Positions 49,620 to 60,214 of a DNA stretch of 64,000 nt are shown here, in pieces. The DNA comes from Uloborus plumipes. Lineage: Eukaryota; Arthropoda; Arachnida; Araneae; Uloboridae. The stretch covers positions 40,032-104,031 of the forward strand of contig JAXGGA010003370.1 in the NCBI GenBank assembly GCA_038373865.1, given 5' to 3'. Numbering within the stretch: position 1 is the stretch's first letter; each line of letters opens with the position of its first letter. The notes under the pieces are model-generated. The model searched no databases and was not told where the DNA came from. It was given only the letters and a program-made list of their open reading frames with translations. The position numbers and the translations under genes are program-made.

Positions 49620-50757
49620 ATACAAGAAAAATTTGAAAAATGTGCCTAAATATTTAAAGGTACGGCCTCAAAGTTCAGAAAATATAGTAAAAGAATTACG
49701 ATTTCTTGAAACTTGAATACATTTGAAATTAACTTATTAATTTCAAAGTTTCAAACATTTTTGTACCCATTGACATTAAATTAAAAATGTATCATCGTTG
49801 TAGAAATTAAGATTTTTTTTTTTCTTCTAGCAGGGTAATTTCTACTTTTTACTGCAGAAACTTCATTTTACATAGCACTCATTAACACTGCCAGGCCTTC
49901 AGTTGATATACTGAGAGCTGTCAAATTAAACTAAACAAACATATATTTGAAGCATTGCTTCTCTCTCAGCGACTGCAATTTCTGAGTGCGAGCATGAGAC
50001 AGTGGAAAACCTTAAAAAAGAAAGAATAGCTCTGGATCTGTCGTCAGTTTGACAAACGCTGAGGATTTTGCAATTAATGAAAATCTAGATATACTACCAC
50101 AACTTTGCTGCTAAACCACTGTTTCTGTGTTGTACTCCTTGGGTGTGCGACAACACATACCACTGACAATGAGCATACGCACCTACTGCATAGAACCAAC
50201 TTTAGAGAGTTTGAGTCGAAATTATGGGCCAGCAGCTCAAGGAAAGTACTGTTAATGAAAAGTAACATCCGTATTTTGGCATGTCTGAGTCGTTAACGCT
50301 GATCGATCTTTATTGGGCATTATCCAAAGTCGTTAGGTACTACGACCTTGCCATCAACTTTCTTTTAAAATCAGTTCCACGTACTGAAAGTCACACTAAG
50401 TAACACTCTAATGGCTTCTGATACTTCGATTTTTTGCTTCCCCAGCCCAGCCCTCCCTTTACCCTACGCACACTAATCAACCTTCAAGTGGCTAAGTATC
50501 TGAGTTGGTTAAATGACTCCGTTGAGGAGGCGAGGCATCACACTCATCGAAACAGTTTGCTTACTGCATGTAAATCATTGCTTTTTGCTTAACCACACAA
50601 TAATTTGAAATCCGAATATCATTCGCTATCGCTAAAGCGTGGTTTCTGACGTCGAACTCAAAATTAGAATTGCTCCAGAGTTTTAACAGTGAAATAACAA
50701 TTACATTTGTAACTCCTTTCTTCCATTTTCTGTAGCAAAAATGTATCTCAAACCTTT
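49620..50757. other. Unassigned DNA (intron of candidate gene or intergenic)
   Basis: Some stretches (49870-49990, 50440-50600) are less AT-rich and may be repeat relics, but no motif or element end was recognised. Confidence 0.4.
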
Positions 50758-51864
50758 ATCTTAATATATAAAAATTACGTGTCCCTGTGTTTGTGGCCAA
50801 TGGACTCCTCAGCTACTGAATCGATTTTAACCAAATTTTGCACGCAGTTTCAGTTTGGTCCAACTTAAATGATAGGATAGTTTTTATCTCAATTTAGGAC
50901 CGCAATATATTTTTTATTGCAAATTATCTATTTAGCTACCAGCTTTTCTGTATTCTTGGCTTCTATAAGATAAAATCTGCTGCTGGGTTGTCAGTTGCTT
51001 CGGAAGCAAAAAGCAATAGTGGTAACGATCAAGGATGTCGAATCAGTTTCTGGCATATTCGTCCCGATTCTCTTAATTTAAATTGTGCTTGTAAGTATTA
51101 TTAAATCAATATTCGGAAAAGTATTATTTGCTTACTTCTCCTTTACTTAATTCAATTTATTAAAGCAGTTTAGATACTTAACATATGCTATTTTGTATGT
51201 TTAAAAAATATTTTTCACTCATGTTTAGGTACAAATATTTTTTTAGGAAAATTATTTTAGTGAATAATATCATACCTTTTTCGAGCTTTGAGTTATAGAA
51301 TATTCATATTGTTTAGTGATTTTTATGTCAGGTGTATTTAGACAAAGAATGGCTCACTGCATTATGTGATCTTTTACCTATGTAATATTTAAAGTGATTT
51401 AGTTCAGAATTTTATTTGCTACGCTTATCCATCTGCAGCAATAAATTTGCAAATTATCGTTCAACAATACATTTGGTATTTACTATTCAAAAAACAAATT
51501 CTTAGGAGGGAAAATGTACTGTTTTATGGTGCGAAGATTAAAATCATTTCTATACACACAATTTTTACCGTCACATTGCTTTGTAACAAAAATATACACC
51601 TCATAGTTGGCGATTTAAAATTCGACTGTTGCGTAAATATCGTACCTTTTCGGGCTTTAAGTTATACAATATTCATTTTTTTGTGATTTTGTATTTCAAT
51701 TGTACTGTAAAAAAAGGGTTTACTGTAATTTGTGAACTTTTACCTGTGTAATATTAAAATTTAGCCTGATTTTGTTCAGAACTGTATTTTCTAAACGTAG
51801 GGGAGAGTGGTAATGAATGGGCCACTTTTGGTTTTGAATTTTTGTAATTTTTTCTATCACTTTT

Positions 51865-54181
51865 AGTCCGAGAGCCAGTAACAGATATATATGACCAAGT
51901 TCCTCTCAAGTGATAATTAGTAAAACGCAGCAGAAAATCGAACTATGAAGCCTCGTGAATGTCAGCTGAGGCTCGGTGGGGGGGATAAGCAGTTGGAACC
52001 TCCCACGCTTGAAGAAAAAAAAAAAAAAATCACTCATTTCCTCTCGCCTAAAAATTTACCAGATGATAGCTTATATGTAACTATTGATAAATATATACGT
52101 CAGCTGGCTGTATCTCGGTGGAAAAATTGTCAGCTGATACTTTGAAGGTCGTTACGTAGAAGTTAGCTAGAAGCATTTACTGACTACATTGTTCGACAAA
52201 AAAAAAAAAAAACCTTGAAAATGCTTCTGGTATTTTGAAGGCTGATTCTTATGTAAAATGAGCCCCTGAATCTGAATATGACCCCCGTTTTCCCCCATCA
52301 CGTCCCAATTTTTTTTTAAACGCCCCCTTTTTTTTTTCATTTTTCCTTAGTTTCAGGGCTATTATTATTTTTTTTTGGAGGGGAAAGGAGCCTTATATTC
52401 ACCAATAATTTTTTTTGGATGTCAAGAGAGACTCAAAGTTTAAAATCATGAGCACCGAGAAAAAATCGGGGGAACTTGGGGGGACGTGGCACTCCAAAAT
52501 ATTTGAAAAATCACCAAAAACGATCTTTTTATTCTAGTTTCTTTAAAAAGACCTTTAAAACATTTTTTTCTGTGCAGAACCAGAGTATAGGATACGCTCC
52601 TATGGCTCCTGGGTCAGAAAAAATTTTCACGCTGTAAAATTTAAAAAAAAAAATAAAATAATGCTTTAAAATTCGCACTTTGCACTCGAGTTTTAAAGCA
52701 GGTCTTCAGCCAAAAAAAAAAACAAAATTGTGGCTGATTCTTATGTCAAATGACCCCCTATTTCCAAATATGACCTCAGTTTCCCCCCTCCACCCCCTCT
52801 TTCCAGAGAGTTCCCCCCCCCCCAATTCAGAGTCATTTTACTAATTCGGAGGGGAAAAGTACATTACGTAACCCGTTAACATAATTCTAAAAGGCGACAG
52901 AGGTTCAAAGCTCAAAATCATGTACATGTGTACCAAAAATATAAACTAGGGCGGTATACCTCCCCCTCCCCCCCTAAAAAAAAGAAAAGAAAATTCAATA
53001 CTCTGATTTTTCACAAAAAAAAAAAAAAAAAAAAGGTTTAAAACGTCTCTTAGAAAAACAAGAAAAGAAGATTTGGGGGGGGGGAGGTACACCGCCATAG
53101 TTTATATTTTTGGTACACATGTACATGATTTTGAACTTTGAACCTCTGTTGCCTTTTAGAATTATGTTAACGGGTTACGTAATGTACCTTTCCCCTCCGA
53201 ATTAGTAAAATGACTCTGAATTGGGGGGGGGGGACTCTCTGGAAATAGGGGGTGGAGGGGGGAAACTGAGGTCATATTTGGAAATAGGGGGTCATTTGAC
53301 ATAAGAATCAGCCACAATTTTGTTTTTTTGGCCGAAGACCTGCTTTAAAACTCTAGTGCAAAGTGCGATTTTTAAAGCATTATTTTATTTTTTTTTTTTT
53401 TTTAATTTTACAGCGTGAAAATTTTTTCTGACCCAGGAGCCATAGGAACGGATCCTATACTCTCGTTCTGCTCCGAAAAAAATGTTTTAAAGGTCTTTTT
53501 AAAGAAACTAGAATAAAAAGATCGTTTTTGGTGATTTTTCAAATATTTTGGGGGGCCACGCCCCCCCCCCCAATTTCCCCAATTTTTTTTCTCGGTGCTC
53601 ATGATTTTAAACTTTGAGTCTCTCTTGACCTTCAAAAAATTTATTGGTGAATATAAGGCTCCTTTCCCCTCCAAAAAAAAAAATAATAATAGCCCTGAAA
53701 CTAAGGAAAAATGAAAAAAAAAAGGGGGGGCGTTTCAAAAAAAATTGGGACGTGATGGTGGAAAACGGGGGTCATATTCGGATTCAGGGGGTCATTTTAC
53801 ATAAGAATCAGCCTTCAAAATACCAGAAGCATTTTCAAGGTTTTTTTTTGTCGAACAGTGTAGTCAGTAAATGCTTCTAGCTAACTTCTACGTAACGACC
53901 TTCAAAGTATCAGCTGACAATTTTTCCACCAAGATACAGCCAGCTGACGTATATATTTATCAATAGTTACATATAAGCTATCATCTGGTAAATTTTTAGG
54001 CGAGAGGAAATGAGTGATTTTTTTTTTTTTTTCTTCAAGCGTGGGAGGTTATAACTACTCATCCCCCCCACTGTGCCGCAGCTGACGGTCATTGGTCTTT
54101 ATGATACTGTTGTCTGATGCGTATGGCCAATTATCTATCGAGAAGAAATAATTAACCAAATTTTCACCTGGCTCTCGGACT
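51865..54181. repeat. 2.3-kb palindrome inside the nested element
   Basis: AGTCCGAGAGCCAG (51865) and CTGGCTCTCGGACT (54168-54181) are mirror ends. The arms run inward for about 1.1 kb to a poly-A centre at 53013-53034. High arm identity is seen through 'cgtcagctggctgtatctcg', 'tgctcctggg' and the G/C homopolymer blocks. Small indels are concentrated in homopolymers. Confidence 0.88.
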
Positions 54182-54305
54182 ATTTGTTTTAACTCTAAAT
54201 TGGTGTTTTTGTTTCTTTACTTATCTGGCTATCTAAAAAAGTCATAAAAGTTGGATTAGCACCTGTCTATAATGAATTATGATAGAAAATAAAAATTTTG
54301 AAATT

Positions 54306-54343
54306 TGGCCCATTCAACCCCACCTATGGGGTTGAATGGGCCA
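54306..54343. repeat. Perfect 16-bp hairpin of GGCCCATTCA words
   Basis: TGGCCCATTCAACCCC and GGGGTTGAATGGGCCA pair perfectly around ACCTAT. It reuses the terminal word of the nested element in inverted orientation. Confidence 0.9.
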
Positions 54344-56104
54344 TCGTAGGTAATGAATGGGCCACTAAATGAATTCAATGAAAACATGTGGATTTAATCT
54401 TTTATTTGCTGAATATCACAAAATAAATCTGGCACTTGACATGATACAGAGTTATACTGATTTAAAATTATATAAACATCAAAACTGATGCAATTAAAAT
54501 AAAACTAATGCATACCAATTGTAGCAGAAAAATGACTAAATAATGAGATTGTAAGAAATAAATAACATCAAATATATATTAAAAAATAACAGATAATACA
54601 CACTATGATTTAACAAAATTTATATATTTCAAAAATAATATTAAAGATCACTTTCAAAAACTTCATCTTCATTTTCAAACTAGTCAAAATTCTTTTTTTT
54701 TTAAATTTACTAGACATCGGGAATAAGAAATATCTAACTTAAGTTACCAAGAAAGAAAATGAAATTGTACTGTGAGGAATATAATATGAAGGAGAGGGGG
54801 GGGGCTTTTTCAAGCCACGCACTGCGACCAGAGGTCTATTGTACTATAGGAATATAATATAGATATGCAAATTATATTTAGAAGTTACTGCAAACCTATT
54901 TTGACGACAGTAATCTTTATCTAAGACAGTCAGTTGTGTTTCATATTAATGTGAAAATCCAAAGAAAAGGAAGAAAAACAATATTTAGGTGGCCCATTCA
55001 TTACCATGACATAGTGGCCCATTCAGCCCCACCTATACTTTTGGAATATACTTAGGTTTTTTGGGTACATTTAATTTAGATAACATCAAAATACATCTTA
55101 AGATTAGTTTATAGATATGGAAAGACTAGCTTATACATATGTATGCAGTGAAATACTTGGTATATTTTAGCTAGGAAATGTTTTACTAAAAAGGGAAAAA
55201 CTTACTTTTCAGTCAGATTCTTGACCATGCCACTCTAGTTTGAAAACGGCTCAGTGCAAACGAATGAAAATTGGATGAGTTTAGTAGAACAAAAAGCTAC
55301 ATCTATTGGTGGCATCAAAAAAAAAAATCATGCAAATACTTTTTCACATTTTGTTAGTGGCCCATTCATCACCATGGCCCATTCATTACCACTCTCCCCT
55401 ACCTCTCTGCATTCATAAGTTTTCAAATTATCACTATTATAGCTTTTTTTTTCCTTAGTAAATACAAATGTACTCTTGGACGACAATTTGCACATTTATA
55501 ACCGTAGGTAGAACGGTAGTTCGCTCAGTATATAAATTTTTTAACTAAATCACTAATTTTCAATTCTACACAGGTAAAATTCGCAAATAACAGTAAAACT
55601 TTTTTTAATATCTTTTATTTAGGTGCAAAGATTACAATTTTTTCCATACACACTATTTTTACAGTCACATTACTTTGTAACATAAATATACACCTCATAG
55701 TTTGCGATTCAAAATTCGACTGTTTCGTAAATATTGTACCTTTTCGGGTTTTTAAGTTATACAATATTCATTTTTTTTGGGATTTTGTATTTCAATTTTA
55801 TTGTAATAAAAAAAGGTTTTACTGTAATTTGTGAACTTTTACCTGTGTAATAGTAAATTTAGAGTGATTTTGCTCAGAATTGTATTTTCTAAACGTACCT
55901 CTCTGCATTCATAAGTTTTCAGATTGTTACTATTATAGCTTATTTTTTATTTTTTAATTTTTTTCCTTGGTAAATACACATGTATTCTTGGACGACAATT
56001 TGCACATTTATAACCATAGGTAGTACGGTAGTTCGCTCAGTATATAAAATTTTACTACTAAAACCACTACCTTAGCCACAGCAACGCGTGGCCGGGTCAG
56101 CTAG

Positions 56105-56578
56105 TTTTATATAAAACTCACAATACCCTTTAACTCTTTTCATCAGTGTATGCACTGTTCTAAGGATCTATATAAAAACTATGTTTCATTCTGGATCTAA
56201 GAGAAATATTTTTCTCCGATCAATTTATATTTTGCTATCACATATTTTTTAATGTTTCTGAGGGAACATAACTAGCATATATTTTGCTCATAGGACATAA
56301 TATAGTACCGAAGGCAACATGTTACAATTTTTTAATAATATAATTTCTTTGCTCCTATATATTTCTTGAATTCCAATAATATACAATTTAGAATTTACTA
56401 AAATGTTTTTTAGTCATGGCTTGTGGCAGAAACGGTTTTAGTACTTCCGTCGTACGTTTTAAAATGTCCGCAATACTGAAGATGACCCTCACGCATGAAA
56501 ATAAATAAAAAATCCTAAAAAATATGAATGTTTGGAATAGCTGGGGTTCAAAAAATTTCCGTTAACATATCTGTTTAT
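56105..56578. other. AT-rich DNA, no gene seen
   Basis: No coding segment, RNA gene or element end recognised. Confidence 0.5.
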
Positions 56579-56579
56579 T

Positions 56580-56795
56580 TCAAGACCCGTTTTCTGTAAT
56601 TTCCAAAAACGTTTTTAAATATTTTGGAATCCACTTTCTGTAATTTTCAAATACGTTTCTGAGTATTTCAGAATCTGCTTCCTTTAATTTCAAAAAACAT
56701 TTTCGAGTATTTGAGTATCCTTCTTCCGTAAATATCAAAAACATTTCTGTGTGTTTTGTGCAGCTGCGGTTCCTGAAATTTTCAGATACGTATTT
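56580..56795. repeat. 44-bp minisatellite, about five units
   Basis: The word 'tttctgtaatttycaaa' followed by 'acgttttt-agtatttcgga' recurs at 56591, 56635, 56679 and about 56723, with a decayed fifth unit. The spacing of 44 is not a multiple of three, so the apparent minus-strand frame is incidental. Confidence 0.8.
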
Positions 56796-57220
56796 CATTT
56801 CGGAATTTTTTTTCTCTGTTTTTTTTAATATGCAACTCTGAAGTGTAATGCAATCAATTTACTTTGTTATTGCTTAAATGAGTAATATTTAATTCCAAAA
56901 GTTAAGCAAAAAATAAATGAACAATTACTTTTATAATGTTCCAAAAATACAAAAAATTAAAAAAGGAATTTTTTACTTCTAATTCTTCCATTTTCTTTTG
57001 TTATTAGTCTATTTTTATGAGCCTCAAATTTAATTTGTAACAAAAGAACCATGAGGATTTTTTCAATTAATTTTGCATTTTTACAACATTATAAACGTAT
57101 TCATTGATTTATTTCACTTTTTTTTTCTTTGAATGAAATATTACTCATCTCAGCAGTGGACAAATAACTGAAAATTGTTTCGTACGCAATATTATTTCGT
57201 ACGCAGAATCACACAGAAAA

Positions 57221-57834
57221 ATGGATTCCTTACAGTATTATTACAGTGCAGAGCCGGAGACGGATGGAGATGGGAGGACTCGATTGCACATAGCAGCAGA
57301 GCACGGAGCTGCGGGGAAGGTGGATGAACTTCTGCGGGCGGGATACGACCCCCGGGCCAAGGACCGATGGGGCAGGACTCCGCTCCACTATGCCCTTGGC
57401 GGGAGGCAGGAAGCCGCTGCCGAAGTGCTGGCAATCGCGGACATGGGGAACGACGTCCCGGATCTCGATGGGTTTACGCCTCTGGATCTTGCTGCGGAGC
57501 CGGGATACGTGGGGGTGGCGGAAATGCTGTTGTCCGGTGGAGTGAGTCCGTACTCGAGAGATGGTCACGGGTAGTATGCCCTGACCTGTGCCCTGGGTAG
57601 GCGCCACGAGGGCTTCGCGAGGCTGATCCTGGCCGCCTGCGCATGGAGAGGCATCGACGTAGACTGGGAGGGGACGGGGCTCCCCGTGGACAGGACGGAA
57701 CCTGGCGTTCGGCTGCTATCAGAGTGCGAGGATGAGATACGGAGGATGAAAGAGACCCGTGTGGGAGGGCAGGGCCGGACTGGCCCGCCGGGCAACCGGC
57801 CATTGGGCCGGTGCGCCCCCAGTAGAAAAAATTA
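57221..57834 (+). pseudogene. GC-rich ankyrin-repeat gene fragment, broken
   Basis: It starts at an ATG in AAAAATGG context (57221). Ankyrin repeats follow: residues ~17-48 (DGRTRLHIAAEHG...), ~49-82 (WGRTPLHYALGGR...) and ~83-114 (DGFTPLDLAAEPG...). An in-frame TAG at 57572 interrupts what would be a fourth repeat (YALTCALGRRHEGFARLIL). After it the frame continues to 'LLSECEDEIRRMKETRVG', a C-terminal motif like that following ankyrin repeats in many arthropod multigene families. At 57770 the frame runs into the end of a hAT-like element. GC content is far above the surroundings. It has no introns. It looks like a transferred, retrocopied or family-duplicated ankyrin gene now dead. The specific family is not determined. 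Confidence 0.75.
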
Positions 57835-60190
57835 ACCTTTTTTTTATGCAGAAAAAAAAACTTTTCATTTCTGGAAAAAAAATTTCCATTGTTCCTGTGT
57901 CTGCAGTTCTTTTTCTTTTTCTCAGTCTCCATTCCTGATGCTGCGAATTTCTTCAGTACTCCAGTAAGGCTGGGGACCCTGGGATTATCTTGCCGACGTG
58001 AGATTCTTTTCAAGGCGCGTTTTCGTCCCCTTCATTGTCCCCACTGTCGCTACTGCTTACACTAAAAGGTCATTTGAGGGTCAAAATCTCTGGTCCGCAA
58101 TGCCCTGTGAACAGGTGTCTTTCAGTCTCGACGAATATCCAGCCCCAGTGTTGCCTGAGTCATAAATCTCGAACATTACTTCCGGGAATTTTTGCTGTGA
58201 TGATTTGGGGAGAGGAGGGCGGTAGATAAAGAAGATTTAACCACTGCTTCCGGTTGTTGTTTCAAAGTATATAATCGGTTATTGATTTCATTACCGTTTT
58301 TTGCAGTGATTTTAGTTAAAGCCCCCACCCTACCCGTTTTTTAGGATTTTTAAAAACACTGCTGTATGCCAAGCTAAGAGTTTCAAGCATTTTTGCGAAT
58401 CGAATTATGAGAAGACTTAAAAAGAGATTTTGACACATGGGGAAAAAAACTAAGCTAGTTCGTTTAGTCTAAAGCCAGGAACAAACGCCACAGACCAGTA
58501 ATATAGCTAATTTTTCAGCGCCCTGTTGTGTGTTTATTACGCCCTTCTGACTGTTAACAGCGCCCTGCAGCCTTATTGTTGCTCTTGTTAGCATACTTCT
58601 TCTCATGAAATTCATGTTATTATGACAAATATGTTTTTTTTTTCTTCTTCTGAAAAACGCCCTCCTCTTTTTTCCCTCCAGGTCAATAAGAAGATTTTTT
58701 TTAAATTACTGCTGTGTGCTAACAATTTCATGTAGGGTCCGTTTTTGCGACAGTGAATTTTGAAAAAACTTCAAAAGATATTTTGAAACAGACAAAAAAC
58801 TAAGAATTCGTTCTGTCTAAAGTCAGGGACAAACACCTCGTACGAGTAATAGTTAATATTTTGTAGCTCCCCGTTGTGTCTTTATGGCGCCCTTCTGACT
58901 GCTTACAGCGCCCTGCAGCCTAATTGTAGCTTTTGTTAGAATACTTCTCGTGAAATTCATGTTATCGTGACAAATATTTTTTTCTGGAAAACGAACTCCT
59001 TTTTTCCCCTCCAGGTCAATAAGAAGATTTTCTTTTAATTACTGCTGTATGCTAACAATTTCATGTAGGGTCCGTTTTTGCGACAGTGAATTTTAAAAAA
59101 ACTTCAAAAGATCTTTTGAAACACACACAAAAAACTAAGAATTCGTAATGTCTAAAGTCAGGGACAAACACCTCGTACGAGTAATAGTTAATATTTTGTA
59201 GCGCCACGTTGTGTCGTTATGGCGCCCTTCTGACTGCTTACAGCGCCCTGCAGCCTAATTGTAGCTTTTGTTAGAATACTGCTTCTCATGAAATTCATGT
59301 TATTGCGACAAATATGTTTTTTTTCCTCTAAAAACACCCTCCTCTTTTTTTCCCCCAGGTCCATAAGGAGATTTTTTTAAATTGCTGCTGTATGCTAACA
59401 ATTTCATTTAGGGTCCGGTTTTGCGACAGTGAATTTCAAAAAAAACTTAAAAAGATATTTTGAAACATAGACAAAAAACTAAGAATTCGTTCTGTCTAAA
59501 GCCAGGAACAAACACCTCTTACGAGTAATAGTTAATATTTTGTAGCGTCCCGTTGTGTGTTTATTGCGCCCTTCTGACTGCTTACAGAGCCCTGCAGCCT
59601 AATTGTAGCTCTTGTTAGAACATTTCTTTTCCTGAAATTCATGTTATCGTGACAAATATGTCTTTTTTTTTTTTTTTTTCTGAAAAATGAACTCCTCTGC
59701 CCCCCCCCCCCCAGATCAATAGGAAGATTTTTTTAAATTACTGCTATATGCTAACAATTTTTGAAGATTTAACTGCTAGTGCTACTATAAATCAAATGTG
59801 CCAAGAAAAACAGCCGTGCAAGACATGTCCTTCATGTGTGTACAAAGTACTGTATGATTATAATAAGAACTGCATACTATATACAGAGCTTAGTCAAGTT
59901 TTCAGGTATATACTTACTATACCTCTTACGCTAGTAAGCTGCGAAAGGGCTTTTTCAAAGCTAAAATTAATTAAGACGAGATTGCGAAGTTGCTTATCCA
60001 ATGAAAATTTAAAATCATTTCTCACAATGCAGTGTACTGTTTCATTGATTTCTATTCTCTATTATGAGTATGTGACTGATATATCCGTTCTCTTTTGGGG
60101 GAGGCGAGCTTACTTAGTATCAGGGCCCCCACATCAATCCGTGAACCCCAGGACCAGATATTGTAATGGGCCCTCTTGTCCCTACAACTC
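57770..60190 (+). mobile_element. hAT-like DNA transposon (decayed, internally expanded)
   Basis: The left end CAGGGCCGGACTGGCCCGCC begins exactly where the ankyrin homology ends and continues with a GC-rich inverted motif (CCGGCCATTGGGCCGG). Near the right lies the C-terminal part of a hAT transposase (59748-60060), then a GGGCCC-rich stretch (60122-60175) that may be the degraded right end. No matching inverted end or 8-bp duplication could be confirmed, so the right border is tentative. Confidence 0.65.
58310..59756. repeat. ~340-bp tandem repeat, four units, inside the hAT-like element
   Basis: The word 'aaagycaggracaaac' recurs at about 58480, 58819, 59153 and 59498. Shared blocks are 'gcgcccttctgactg', 'cagcgccctgcagcc', 'gaaattcatgttat', 'ccctccaggtcaataag' and 'tgctaacaatttca'. 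Spacing is 334-345 bp. Each unit holds a pyrimidine tract plus AG|GT that resembles a splice acceptor. The last unit runs straight into the transposase frame. Confidence 0.9.
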
Positions 60191-60209
60191 TCCACCCTCT
60201 ATCAACTAA
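59748..60209 (+). pseudogene. hAT transposase C-terminal (dimerisation) domain remnant
   Basis: The frame contains 'FRYILTIPLTLVSCERAFSK' followed by 'LKLIKTRLRSCLSNENLKSF'. This is the hallmark hAT C-terminal dimerisation motif (…L-x-x-P-x-T-x-V-S-C-E-R-x-F-S-x-L-K…K-T-R-L-R), as in ZMYM-type hAT proteins. A Cys cluster (CKTCPSC) lies upstream. The catalytic RNase H-like core is absent: upstream sequence is the 340-bp tandem repeat. The ATG at 59748 belongs to the repeat and need not be a real start. The last ~50 codons, reading into the GGGCCC region, are not conserved. The copy is non-functional as it stands. Confidence 0.85.
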
Positions 60210-60214
60210 TTAAT

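Larger units (their letters stand above)
51800..55399. mobile_element. 3600-bp TIR element inserted in the Helitron (TA duplication)
   Basis: Perfect 25-bp inverted ends begin GGGGAGAGTGGTAATGAATG (51800-51824 and 55375-55399) and are flanked by TA on both sides. The paralogous Helitron repeat at 55891-55905 has the uninterrupted target 'aaacgtacctc' with a single TA, proving the insertion and its 2-bp duplication. TA duplication and GGGGAGAGTGG-type ends fit the Tc1/mariner-pogo group. The interior has no intact gene; it contains a 2.3-kb palindrome and eight GGCCCATTCA words. Confidence 0.92.
51190..56050. repeat. Internal ~495-bp direct repeats of the Helitron
   Basis: The block 'tacacacta-ttttac-gtcacatt', 'acctcatagtt-gcgat', 'ttttcgggctttaagttat' and 'gtatttctaaacgtacctct' recurs. 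One copy is split by the nested element (51530-51799 continuing at 55402), one is uninterrupted (55612-56045), and an older copy lies at about 51230-51430. 'cctctctgcattcataag' begins at 55402 and 55898, 496 bp apart. Confidence 0.85.
50759..56104 (+). mobile_element. Non-autonomous Helitron with nested insertion
   Basis: The 5' end TCTTAATATATAAAAATTAC, followed by 'gtgtccctgtgtttgtggcc' and 'gaatcgattttaaccaaat', is characteristic of arthropod Helitrons. The 3' end has a GCCAC/GTGGC hairpin, then CGGGTCAGCTAG (56093-56104), with insertion between A and T (A|TC...CTAG|T). Without the nested element it is about 1.75 kb and is made largely of ~495-bp internal direct repeats. It codes for no Rep/helicase. 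Confidence 0.9.

Noticed and set aside
56580..56798. 72-codon minus-strand frame with repeated ENYRK-like motifs
   Set aside because: Generated by a 44-bp minisatellite whose period is not a multiple of three.
57221..57834. Ankyrin gene as a latrotoxin-type or other toxin gene
   Set aside because: Ankyrin repeats alone are shared by very many proteins. There is no toxin N-terminal domain, and the C-terminal motif fits ordinary arthropod ankyrin families.
57230..58013. Long minus-strand and shifted frames over the ankyrin region
   Set aside because: Shadows of the GC-rich ankyrin pseudogene; only the plus-strand frame from 57221 shows repeat structure.
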